From assembly GCF_024323335.1 (NCBI RefSeq), contig NC_066580.1, positions 85,173,391 through 85,237,390 on the forward strand: 64,000 nucleotides of DNA, given 5' to 3'. Under the pieces are notes generated by a model. It did no database searches, had not been told where the DNA came from, and was given only the letters and a program-made list of their open reading frames with translations. Positions within the stretch are counted from its first letter, which is position 1, and every line of letters starts with the position of its first letter. This document shows, in pieces, positions 1 to 9,262 of this stretch. Position numbers and translations under genes: made by a program. The DNA comes from Lathyrus oleraceus (lineage: Eukaryota > Streptophyta > Magnoliopsida > Fabales > Fabaceae).

Positions 1-3000
1 ACAAATGAAATGATCATGCACTAATGAGCAATTAATGATGATAGATGCACAAAGCATGCAAGCAGACATGTGTATATGATATAAGCAATCAATCAAGTGA
101 AGGTCAATCAGCACACACTATAACCAAGCAATCAGGCTCACACAAAGGGTTAGGCATTGAAGCCAACTGGAATAGGGTCAATGGTGCTCTTAACCTTGCC
201 ATTGAGGGGCTAAGGTGAAGCATATGAAAGGATATGAGGGGTGTGCCTCATTACTCTTATCCCTGGTCAGGGAGAGGATTTGAATATCAGAAGGTGTGGG
301 AGTTCAGAAAGTAGGAACTCTCTCCACATATTATTGACTCAATAGATCTTGGGTTAAGATCTCAATGCTACAACCATGTAATGGGAGCAAGGAGAAGACT
401 CACAGAATAGTAGGAGATAGGTTGCTTATCTCTTGGATTCTACCAATTGCCTTATTTAAAGGACTTTTCCTGCTTGGGACAAATGTAAACACACACAAGC
501 ATTGCCTCTTAAGGAGGACTTCAGACAGTTGCCTGGCCAAGTAACAGGCCAGGTCTTCCAGACTACATGAAGAAAAGGGATTATACCTCAATTCAAATTG
601 CTATTAAAGCAAAGCAAATCAAGTTCTTAAAGAACTAAGCAACTAAAGGTACCTGAAATAGTCAAACAGAATCAGTACACAACTCAAAGTTAAATCAAAA
701 GGAGATAAAGATTAACAGTCAAAATAATCAGGTAAATGTGCAATGCACAAGGCTCAAAGAATATGAGCCAAGCAACCTACAAAACAAAGAATTTAGTTCA
801 AGATAATCAAATAAACTCAATCAACTTGTAATGATCTCTTTGGGTATTTGTTGCTTAACCTGAAACAATGAACTCAAACATGAGCAACAAGTCCACTAGG
901 ACAAGCCTAGGGTCAAAAGGGGATGAGAAAGTCAAAACAGCAAGTGAAATCCAATTAAAATCATATTCAAACAATCAAGAAGCAAACTCAATTGGTTTCA
1001 TGTTCATATCATTCATCATTATGATTTCATAAACAAATTAGGTCAAGGCATGGCATATGGAAGCTCATAGAAGTCAACAGCAAGACTCAACTCAAAACCA
1101 ATCATAAACAATTCAATAAATCATCAAATAATTCATGATCAAACATAATCCATAGCATGGTAAACATATCAAATTTCATCTCATTTGGATGAAGGGAAGT
1201 TGGTCAATGAAAATCAGAAAGGCAAGGCAAGTTTAAGCATGCTCAAAGAAGTCAACCAAACATGTATCAACTTCAATAAATCATAAATCAGTGACAAAGT
1301 ATGAGAAATGAATGGGATCAAAACCATGACAAACCTTAAGATGTCTACTAATCACATGTCAAATTTCAAGTTCATTCATTTAAGTATGAGAATTTCACAA
1401 ACAATATGAGAACATGTGTCACAAAAAGTCAACATATGACGAAACAGGGGAGAAAAATCCCAAACAATTAGGAAATGCCATCAATAATTCCACAAAAAAT
1501 CACATGTAAAATAGACATCCATAGGTTCATTCATGCAAAAATTCATGCCAATTTGAGTTCAAGAAGCATGGTATTAAAAATCATGAAGTTGTACATCAAT
1601 GGTGTGACACAAATTGTCACACCCTAATTCAAAAAATCATAACTCACAAACCAGCAATGATAAATTCACAAACTCTACACCAAAATCACCATGAATGTGT
1701 CTAGTTTAAGCACAAAAAATTTGGAAGCCATTGGATAAAGCATCATCATTTCAAAATTGATTTGGCAAAGGGTACAAAAAATGGACACATGAACAAAACC
1801 CTAGCACAATTAAAAATCCATCCATGCCAAAAATCTGGAAAAAATATGATAAATAACTAGAGATCATGATGAACAATTAGCAAAAAAAACCCCATGAATT
1901 TTGGATTAAAAATGAGTGTGATATGATTTTTCAAAGATGAGCATCAAAATGAAATAAATATTGAAGAAATAATATGATTTAATGGATATATAAACACGCA
2001 GTGGCATTATGGTAAATAAGCATTCATTTAAATGGAACGCTGCGTTCCAGAAAGAAGCGTGGCAACCGACTATTGGCTTCATGGTGATGTAACAGTGGCA
2101 ACATGCAGGGCAATATTTCCAGCGGACCAAACACGATGCAAAATGAATTCTGGGTTTGAATTAGGGTTTGCTGTTTACTGTTCATCATCATCCAAATCGT
2201 GATGAACATTTTTTTCTCAGAAATGGAAAACACGCATACCAATCAAACAAGCAGACGATGCACATCTCAAATCCAAACATAATTTCCATTAAATCGAGCT
2301 ATCAAGCAAGAACCAAGCAAAAACATATTCATATGTGCAACTTCATGTCAACATAACTTTCGAAATACTCAATCATTTTCAATGGTTCAAAGCTTAAAAT
2401 GATCAGCAAAGTAAGACCTACATAAGGCATAACATGATTTTGAAAAATGAGAGATTCGAAAACTGACCAAAGTTGGAGAACAGTTGTGATTCAATGATGA
2501 TTTGGCTATGAAAGGTTGAAACAGATGTTCAGCAAGCTTCCAGATGATGAATAAGTGAAAGGTTTTGGCTCAACAATCCTTAAGGAAGCTCCAAATTAAA
2601 TCTGCCATGGAAGAGCTTGGAAATAGCAGCCACGAGTTCATTGCTTACAGCTGGGATTTGATGCTCACAAATGCCTCCAAAGTGATGGTGAATGATGAAG
2701 CAACCAAGGCTAGCTCGAGGTCTTTGCAATTTTTCAGAAAAAGTCTCAAAAATGAAAAAATGAGAAATTGAGAGAACAAGAGTTTTGGTCTGTTTTGGTG
2801 AAAGTGTGCTAGGGTTTTCTGAGAGAAAATGGAGAATATATACTTTGTTTATGGTTTGGTTAATGTTTGGTTAGTGAATGGTAATCCAATTTGCTAATTT
2901 TGGGTGTTTTTGCTAATTGATGAATTTCACTTCAAGTTGCATGTGCATGAACTAACAGCTGCGAATTGGGCCTTATACCACATTCCAAATGAGTTTTCTG

Positions 3001-3986
3001 AACTATTGCAAGTGGTAAAAATGGTTGGAATTGGTTATTTTGAAAACTCATTTTTCACCCCACTTAAATAAATTCAAGTCACTTCAAAAAGTGCCATTTT
3101 GATTGGTGAACTTTTGGTAAATTGTGATGACATATTTGGAAAGAGGGCATCATTTGTGACTTGTAGTAAAAAACCCCACCCAATTTGGCCAAATGGTTTG
3201 GAAGATATGGCCTTTTGAAGTTCAAAATGTTTGAGAATGATTTGATCATAACTTGCCAACCATACATGGGAATTGAGTGTTCTTGGACTTTTTGGAAATG
3301 GGAGAACAAGATCTTCAACTTTCATGTTGGGGAAAAATTCATTTGAAGCTTTTATCATGATGTAATTTTGAGGATCAAGACTTTCCATTTTTGGCAAATT
3401 CCAATTACAGGTCAACTTTCTATTTTGGGAAATTTCTTGTTTGACTTCAAATTCTTCCATGATGATGTTTGACATGATAAATGAGGCTTATATGGACATG
3501 AATGAGACCTCCCAAACCAATTCCCACCATCAAATCACTGGTTAAATGCACAGTTGACCAACAGTTGACTTTGCTAGGGTTTTGGTTGACTGAACCATGT
3601 TCTGATGAATTCCAAACCCTAATCACTTGAGATCTTGATTCCAAATGATGTCACAACTCATATGAACTCTTGATGATTGATCATGGTGCCCAAATTCTTC
3701 AAGAATGGCCACCATCCAGTGTTTAATGACTGATTTGACTGTTTGACTGATGATTGCTTCAGCTGCAAGTAACATGGTTAGATGACAATATTTTTTGTAC
3801 TTTTGGTTAGTAAACATATGAAAAGCAATGATATACAAATGCAAGACATTCTTGGTTATCAAGAACCACACTCACAAGGTGACCCAACCACTAGGAGGGA
3901 AGCTAGGGCATGCAATGATCCTTGAGGCCATGATATGATATGATATGGGCCATGAGGGATCTTAGGGCCAAAATTGGGGTCTTACA
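1..3986 (-). repeat. 3' LTR of element A (partial)
   Basis: The LTR begins on the minus strand at 3986 with TGTAAGACCCCAATTTTGGC and runs left past the window edge. It is near-identical to 15334-20800. All short ORFs in it have near-identical twins about 16.8 kb away and look like LTR shadows, not genes. It holds a TATA-like stretch (2836-2842), a palindrome beginning GGAACGC (about 2036-2050) and a 7-bp hairpin (532-553). Confidence 0.93.
532..553 (-). other. Conserved LTR hairpin, 3' LTR copy
   Basis: CCTGGCC (532-538) and GGCCAGG (547-553) are perfect 7-bp arms around an 8-nt loop. The same hairpin lies at 17356-17377 and 34345-34366, and with a paired substitution at 26503-26524. The flanks are also well conserved across LTR families with different ends. 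Function unknown; it lies roughly 2.3 kb downstream of the putative TATA box. Confidence 0.6.
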
Positions 3987-4000
3987 GATGCCCCTATTTA
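3987..4000 (-). other. Polypurine-tract region of element A
   Basis: Directly upstream of the 3' LTR, the sense (minus) strand reads TAAATAGGGGCATC and then TGTAAG. A short G-rich run abutting the LTR is where the plus-strand primer of an LTR element is expected. The same block sits next to the LTRs at 20801-20814, 47745-47758 and, as a variant, 50551-50560. Confidence 0.65.
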
Positions 4001-4438
4001 AGGTCATTCTAGCCGGAGAAGTGAAGTTTAGAAATCTTCATCTCGACGCGGTAGAATGGGCTTAAATAACAGTAATGAGACAAATTTTGGTCCCTAAGAG
4101 ACCTCATGATGCAAATGTATGTATGCAAAAGACACAAATTCTGCGGGGAATATGATTCACACAGAAGAAAAGACGATCCATCGGAGTATACGCTCACTAG
4201 GAACAGAGACTCTAACAAGACTCTAGTTGGGGATAGTAAAAGAAAAAGAAATGCGTGAACAAGACACGACTCTGATTAGGAGATAACAGAAAACAAACTG
4301 GAGACCTCACTGGGGAGTGAAGGACTCACACTGGGGAAAAGAATTCCGAAGGAAGATAAATCCATTGGAGAGACACAAGCTGACTCCTGGGGAGAAGCAA
4401 AAGGAAATTTCACTGAGGAAGCACCAAAGAAATGAGAT

Positions 4439-4458
4439 GTTACCGTTATAAGGGTAAC
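4439..4458 (-). other. ACC-loop-GGT hairpin, first copy in element A
   Basis: GTTACC (4439-4444) pairs with GGTAAC (4453-4458) around an 8-nt loop. Others with the ACC/GGT core and different outer pairs lie at 5403-5418, 5456-5471, 5505-5522 and 5979-5996 in A, and at 48259-48280, 48306-48321 and 48747-48764 in E. Confidence 0.5.
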
Positions 4459-4790
4459 AAACTCGGGAAGAATGAATATCTAAGACCAGTATAAGGGTGA
4501 GAGATATCAATCAACCGAACATCTGAGAAAGACCTGAAAAAGGTACATAAACTCAGGAAAATCTGACTCCACAAGGGACCAAGGTCATAATAGGGAGCAG
4601 AAAGGAAGGAACACCAGGGATACCGAGGTATATAATAGGTGACCGACCGAAACGTGAATTGGTATATATGCCAAAACACTCATCATCCGAAAGGAGGGCT
4701 TGAAAAAGCAAATCGACTTACAGGATGGACATTCGAGTCCACAACGGGAAAACGAATCTTACTCCACTGGGGACACAAACCCAAAGAGTG

Positions 4791-4838
4791 CATGAGATAT
4801 AATATCCATTACCGGCAGACCGTGGATAAGAATACTCG
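4791..4838 (-). other. 3' UTR hairpin, copy 1
   Basis: Lower arms TATCCA (4803-4808) and TGGATA (4823-4828); upper arms CGG (4813-4815) and CCG (4820-4822) around the loop CAGA, with a four-base bulge on the plus-strand 5' side. The copy starts CATGAGATAT and ends ACTCG. Confidence 0.6.
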
Positions 4839-4885
4839 CATGAGATATATTATCTATTACCGTCAGAACGTAGATAATAAACTCG
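4839..4885 (-). other. 3' UTR hairpin, copy 2
   Basis: Directly abuts copy 1. Lower arms TATTATCTA (4848-4856) and TAGATAATA (4871-4879); upper arms CGT (4861-4863) and ACG (4868-4870), loop CAGA. Compared with copy 1, both stems carry changes matched on the opposite arm. Confidence 0.6.
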
Positions 4886-5073
4886 CATGGTAAGAAACAC
4901 CAGAGATACCAAGGTATATAATAGGTGATCTACCGAAAACGTGAGTTGGTATATATGCCAAAACACTCATCATCCAGAACACAAACGGGTTAAAGGATGG
5001 ATATTCGATTCTACAAAGAATACGAATCTTGCTCAGCTGGGGAAAATCAACAAAGGATTCCAACTAAAGAGCG

Positions 5074-5120
5074 CATGAGATATATTATTCATTACCGTCA
5101 GAACGTGAATAATATACTCG
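5074..5120 (-). other. 3' UTR hairpin, copy 3
   Basis: Lower arms TATATTATTCA (5081-5091) and TGAATAATATA (5106-5116), a perfect 11-bp pairing; upper arms CGT (5096-5098) and ACG (5103-5105), loop CAGA. Confidence 0.6.
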
Positions 5121-5338
5121 AAAGGAAAAGACACCAGAGATACCGAAGTATATAATAGGTGACTAATCAAAAAGAGAGACAATCGATACCAAGCATCCGG
5201 GTAAACGAAAGACAACTCAAAGGGATAAATTGCAAGCATCCGACAATTATTCGACAACAAAGAAATATTAGATTCCACCAAGGGAAATAACGAATCTTAC
5301 TCAACAAAGAAAACACAAAAGGCTTCGACTGAAGAGTG

Positions 5339-5385
5339 CATGAGATATATTATTCATTACCGGCAGACCGTGAATAATATACTCG
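5339..5385 (-). other. 3' UTR hairpin, copy 4
   Basis: Lower arms TATATTATTCA (5346-5356) and TGAATAATATA (5371-5381); upper arms CGG (5361-5363) and CCG (5368-5370), loop CAGA. It combines the lower stem of copy 3 with the upper stem of copy 1. Confidence 0.6.
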
Positions 5386-8149
5386 CATGGAAGATTATCC
5401 ACAACCGATTACTGGGTTAATAAAGGATAAATCAACCGAAAAGAAAGGCGTCGGGATACCAAACTAGGTATATAATGATGACCAATCAAAAGGAGCAACA
5501 GACATTACCAACAAAAGGGTAAATGAAAGAAGACTCGCTGGGATGCATTGATGACAATCAATGATCCGGGGAACATAATCACTGACAAAAGGTGAAAGGA
5601 CCCGCCGGGGATAAAATTGCTAGCAAACAACAATTATCCACAAAATTTGCTGGGGATATGAGTGCTTATCTGAGCAACTTATCCAAGCAAAGGAAAAATC
5701 AACATCCAGAACTAGATGGAGATAACCACAAAAATTAGGGTTTACATCTACCGAATACGAGATAGAAAACCAACAACTCCGCGTGGGGATAGAACGAACC
5801 ACAAATCCGCACGGGAAACCAAAATAGTGTTTATAACAAACCACAAACTGCTGGAGAGCAGGAAAAATAGGATTTACAACAACCGACTGTTAGGTAGAAA
5901 ACCAACAACTCTGGCTGGGGAATAAAAGGTGTATAACCACAAATTCTGCCAAGAAGCCAGGAGAAATAGGACTTATAACTACCGGTATGAGGGTAGAGGC
6001 CCGACACATTCCGCTGGGGAACAACCCACTGGGAAGCACAAGACTTTTGACAAATAGCCAATTCGGGAATAATCCGAAAAGACAGACTGAATCAAGACAC
6101 GTCCTAATGAGGATGTAACTCAAATAGGAACATCCATCCCAATATATGTGTTGGGAGGAAACGGAAGAAACCGTCATCCACGAGGATATATCTCAGTGGG
6201 GAACTGCAGAAGGAAAGGCAACATTTTCTGCTTATGGGGATGACTCTATATAGAGAGATTTTAAACACCCGACATCTGCTTTGGGAAGATCTATAGAGAA
6301 GATCTGTATCACCCGTTGCAGGAGACACAACAATCAAAAGATAAATGGCGAGAAATGCAACATGAATATCTGAATGTTTATGAATATGCGTGAATATGCA
6401 TGATTTATGTTTGAGGAATGCTGACAAAACAGACAATTCTAACACGACAGGTCCAGGAATCAAACGCCCGGTATTATACTTCCAGGGGAAAAACCAACTG
6501 AAGAGCCAATCTGCGGAGATCTACATGCTAAGAAGCAAAGATCTGCGAGTACTGCTGAAGAAGCAGAGGATCAGAGATATCAGGAAACAACCCAATCTCT
6601 GAGTGATGGATCAGCAAACAACCCAATCAGGGTACAGAAAGTCACAACGGGCAAAAACAGCCACCAAGATGAATCTGTTGGAGAACAAGAGAAGTCCCAA
6701 AGTATCTGCAGGGGATCCCAGTGTCAAACTGAGAAACAACAAGTGCGTTGCACAAGCACGAACTACTGTAGCAGCAACTCCACACAACTCCGCTGGGGAA
6801 TAACCCACTGAGGGAGAATGATATCATCCAAATAGAATCTAACTGCATAAGCAACTCTACTGGGGAAAACTGTCGGCTACTCTCTTGGGGAACAACCCAC
6901 TGAGGGAGGACATATCAAACAAGTAGATTCTGCAACAAACCCCTCTACTTGGGGAGAATACACAAAGCAAACTGATCACAACAAGTAGATTCTGCAATAT
7001 AAGCTACTCTACTGGGGATCACAACTAGTCAGGAAATCAATCCGTTCTCTGGATGCCAGAGCCATCATCCGACCATACTGGGGATTGAAGGAGTATTTAA
7101 TAGGCGAAACTGCCACAACAAACACTCTGCAGACTATGCTGAGGAAAAGATGGTTGAAATACTGGGACGTCAGCCCAATCAACCACTGCATAGGAAAATA
7201 AATCCTACTCTGCTGAAGAGAAAACTCTGATGGAGAAATAGCAACAATTCCGCAGACGACTTCGCCGGGGAAAGGGTAAAGTACCGGGTATCAAACCACT
7301 GACTTACCAAATCTTCAAAAGAAAGCAACCGTGCTGAGGAAACAGACAATTCCGTTGGCAACTGTACTGGGAAGAGTGACAACAACTCTGCCCGCGACTC
7401 CGATGGGGATATCAACGACAGCTCTACTCGTGACTGTGCTGAAGGGACAAATAAAGTATGGGGATGTCGACCCACTGGAGAAAGTGACGGGGCACCAAGA
7501 TGACAAACCATCAACCGCCGAAACTTCTACAAGAAAATCACCCATGCTGGGGGAAAATTGCTGCTGGAGAAAACGAAGTCTTCAACAACATTCTGCTTGC
7601 GGCTATACTAGGGAACAACCCCACCAACACCTCTGTTTGAGGAACAACCCCAACAAAGATCTGAAGAAAGAAGATACAACCAAACCAGGAATATGAACAA
7701 ATGTCTTACCTGTTAGGGATCATGCCACCCTCGGGAAAGCACTGAGATATTCTTGAGTATCTTTTCAATCATTGTGAATGTTCACTTTGTTTAAAACAAC
7801 AATTTTGAAAATTTTGATTTGTTTAAAACAATGATATTTTATCAATTAAAACATGCAAAACATTTGTTGAATTGAAACAAATAAGAGTGCAAATAATTGG
7901 ATAAAAAGCTCAAATTGATTTGATGGAATGGTAGCCTGCAAATGGCAAGACTCCATAGATCTGTACAAATTTGAAATCAGTGATATATATTGGAAGAGGG
8001 CTACATTGAACATAATGATCCTTTCTCTACCAATTTGAATCTCGATGTATCCGAAGCTTTAGTTGACGACGATTCGAGAATCTTCTGACGAAATGACGAC
8101 TGTGGAACAGAAAGTCTTGTCAGGATGCAGTTACTTGCCAAATCCCTAA

Positions 8150-8345
8150 TTTTTGCCTAGATTGCCCCAGGGTGAGGTACTCAATCTAGCGGGATGCAAA
8201 TATTCTCTTTTTTTCAAGTCTCTAATTTTTGCCTGGATTACCCTTGCGGGTTCTCCACCGAGACGCTCATTTTTGCCTAAGCCGCCCTTTCGGGTTTTCA
8301 ACTTAGCGAGCTATTCTGTTTTTTCATTTGCATATACTCTTTTTT
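8150..8345 (-). other. Inverted-repeat units next to the integrase tail of A
   Basis: Degenerate units begin TTTTTGCC and carry flanking arms around a CCC...GGG core. The first has 8-bp arms CTAGATTG (8157-8164) and CAATCTAG (8182-8189). Another has CTAAG (8277-8281) and CTTAG (8302-8306) around CCC-TTTC-GGG (8285-8294). Element F has the same family at 52501-52600. No protein is convincing here. Confidence 0.5.
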
Positions 8346-8693
8346 CTAGGCAAAGTATCTCTTGACTGCATCTGAGTTCACAGGACGATTGAAATCCTCC
8401 CCATCCATTGTTGTAAGCATCAAAGCACCGCCTGAAAAGGCTCTCTTAACAACATATGGACCCTCGTAGTTTGGAGTCCACTTGCCCCTGGAATCGGGCG
8501 CGAAAGACAAGACTTTCTTGAGCACGAGGTCACCTTCTCGGAACACACGAGGCTTGACCTTCTTATCAAAGGCTTTCTTCATTCTCTGCTGATATAACTG
8601 ACCATGGCACATGGCAGTCAATCTCTTCTCTTCTATCAAATTCAGTTGGTCATAACGACTCTGAATCCATTCAGCATCAGTCAACTAGGGACT
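8346..8693 (-). pseudogene. Integrase C-terminal tail of element A
   Basis: The frame encodes the end of an Ogre-type integrase: the EEKRL...CHGQLYQQRMKKAF helix region, then a basic GDLVLKK strand and KWTPNYEGPYVVK, the usual C-terminal DNA-binding end of the pol polyprotein. It ends at a stop at 8346. The zinc finger and the D,D(35)E core are absent, because the sequence upstream (above about 8693) is a deletion junction followed by pyrimidine-rich filler and an RT stub. It cannot act as an integrase. Element F keeps the same tail (52715-52960). Confidence 0.85.
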
Positions 8694-8810
8694 TTGAGGG
8701 TATCAAGCTTCTTTTATTCTCTTTTCTATTTGAAATTTTTTTTCTGATTTTTGCTTTTACTTTGATTTTTCACCCTCTTCTTTTTTTTTTTTTACATTAC
8801 ATTTGTAATG
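8694..8810 (-). other. Deletion scar replacing RT-RNase H-integrase in element A
   Basis: Between the RT stub and the integrase tail lies 117 bp of T-rich plus-strand sequence with no coding match. It includes a 16-bp inverted repeat, CATTACA (8795-8801) and TGTAATG (8804-8110 in series, i.e. 8804-8810), flanked by a run of T. In a full-length element this interval holds several kilobases of RT, RNase H and integrase. Confidence 0.65.
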
Positions 8811-8993
8811 CCCCAGTTTGACTGTTGCTGGGTTCTTGAGACGCAGCTGAATGATCTGCTTTTCACTGCTCAAGTGTTCGGGTAATCTCATCAGGAATCC
8901 CTTTCAACATCATCTTCTTCTGCCTCAAATACAGGGAATTCAAAATTGGGAGATGGCGTTGGATCATTATGTTCAATGGGTTTTAGGATCAAC
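8811..8993 (-). pseudogene. Start of the RT reading frame (second exon) of element A
   Basis: After the predicted splice acceptor the sense strand encodes HNDPTPSPNFEFPVFEAEED, matching the D homologue at 42579-42831. A frameshift follows the acidic stretch and the frame then stops. This segment is the linker ahead of RT; no RT catalytic motif remains. The match to D ends near 8810, at the deletion scar. Confidence 0.7.
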
Positions 8994-9262
8994 CTGCATA
9001 ATGATTTTGGTTAAGGAAAAACTTTAGCATTTAAACAAGCAAACCATTATGCAGATGAAAAAGATTGCTTTCATTTTGTTTTTATGGGTTTTTTGTGATC
9101 ACTGATTTCATGCAAAAAAGCAAAAAGTGAAAACAAAGGAAAAACAAGTGTTTAACAATGCGAAAATTGAATGAAAACATCATTGTATATATGTTTTGCC
9201 AACAATGTCATCACTTCTCCTTTTGGCATGGGAGAAGGGTTTTAAACAAAATGAACAATTAC
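8994..9262 (-). other. Predicted intron of element A, protease to RT
   Basis: On the minus strand the donor GTAATT overlaps the protease stop codon (TAA at 9259-9261) and the acceptor TTATGCAG ends at 8994, giving 269 nt. Excision removes the stop and continues in frame into the RT linker. An intron at this place is established for Ogre elements; these exact sites are my inference, supported by matching sites in D (42313-42577) and F (53926-54198). Confidence 0.75.

Larger units (their letters stand above)
4613..5390 (-). repeat. Three-unit array of a ~230-280-bp 3' UTR module
   Basis: Units run at about 4613-4890, 4890-5120 and 5121-5390. Each starts with a CACCAG(G/A)GATACC block, passes a TATATAATAGGTG block and an ATTCG...CGAATC pair, and ends with the hairpin copies listed separately; the first two also carry CTGGGGA near that point. 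The first unit ends with a doubled hairpin. Units are diverged but the module order is kept. One related module is seen in element E at about 48487-48735. Confidence 0.65.
3987..8150 (-). repeat. Hypervariable 3' UTR of element A
   Basis: This 4.2-kb region between the integrase tail and the 3' LTR has no credible protein. It is a mosaic of degenerate short repeats. The heptamer CTGGGGA occurs on the plus strand at least twelve times, with many NNGGGGA variants. Hairpin modules are concentrated in 4439-5996. Other inverted repeats include CAAGTAG (6920-6926) with CTACTTG (6945-6951). Hypervariable 3' UTRs that seed satellite repeats are established for Ogre elements. The paired changes in hairpin arms are my own observation. 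Confidence 0.8.

Noticed and set aside
400..591. 63-aa ORF with a perfect twin at 17224-17415
   Set aside because: Both lie in the two LTR copies of A and cover the conserved hairpin; conservation follows from LTR identity, with no protein family match.
3074..3475. 133-aa minus-strand ORF in the A 3' LTR
   Set aside because: Its twin in the 5' LTR is broken and it has no recognisable domain.
4791..5385. CRISPR-like array from repeated 47-bp units
   Set aside because: Plant transposon context, uneven spacing, diverged units that are themselves part of larger modules.
4791..5385. MicroRNA precursor hairpins
   Set aside because: Stems are only 6-11 bp plus 3 bp, too short for a plant miRNA precursor.
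4639..7696. Many 60-120-aa ORFs in the A 3' UTR
   Set aside because: They follow degenerate repeats, switch frames between similar repeats and match nothing known.
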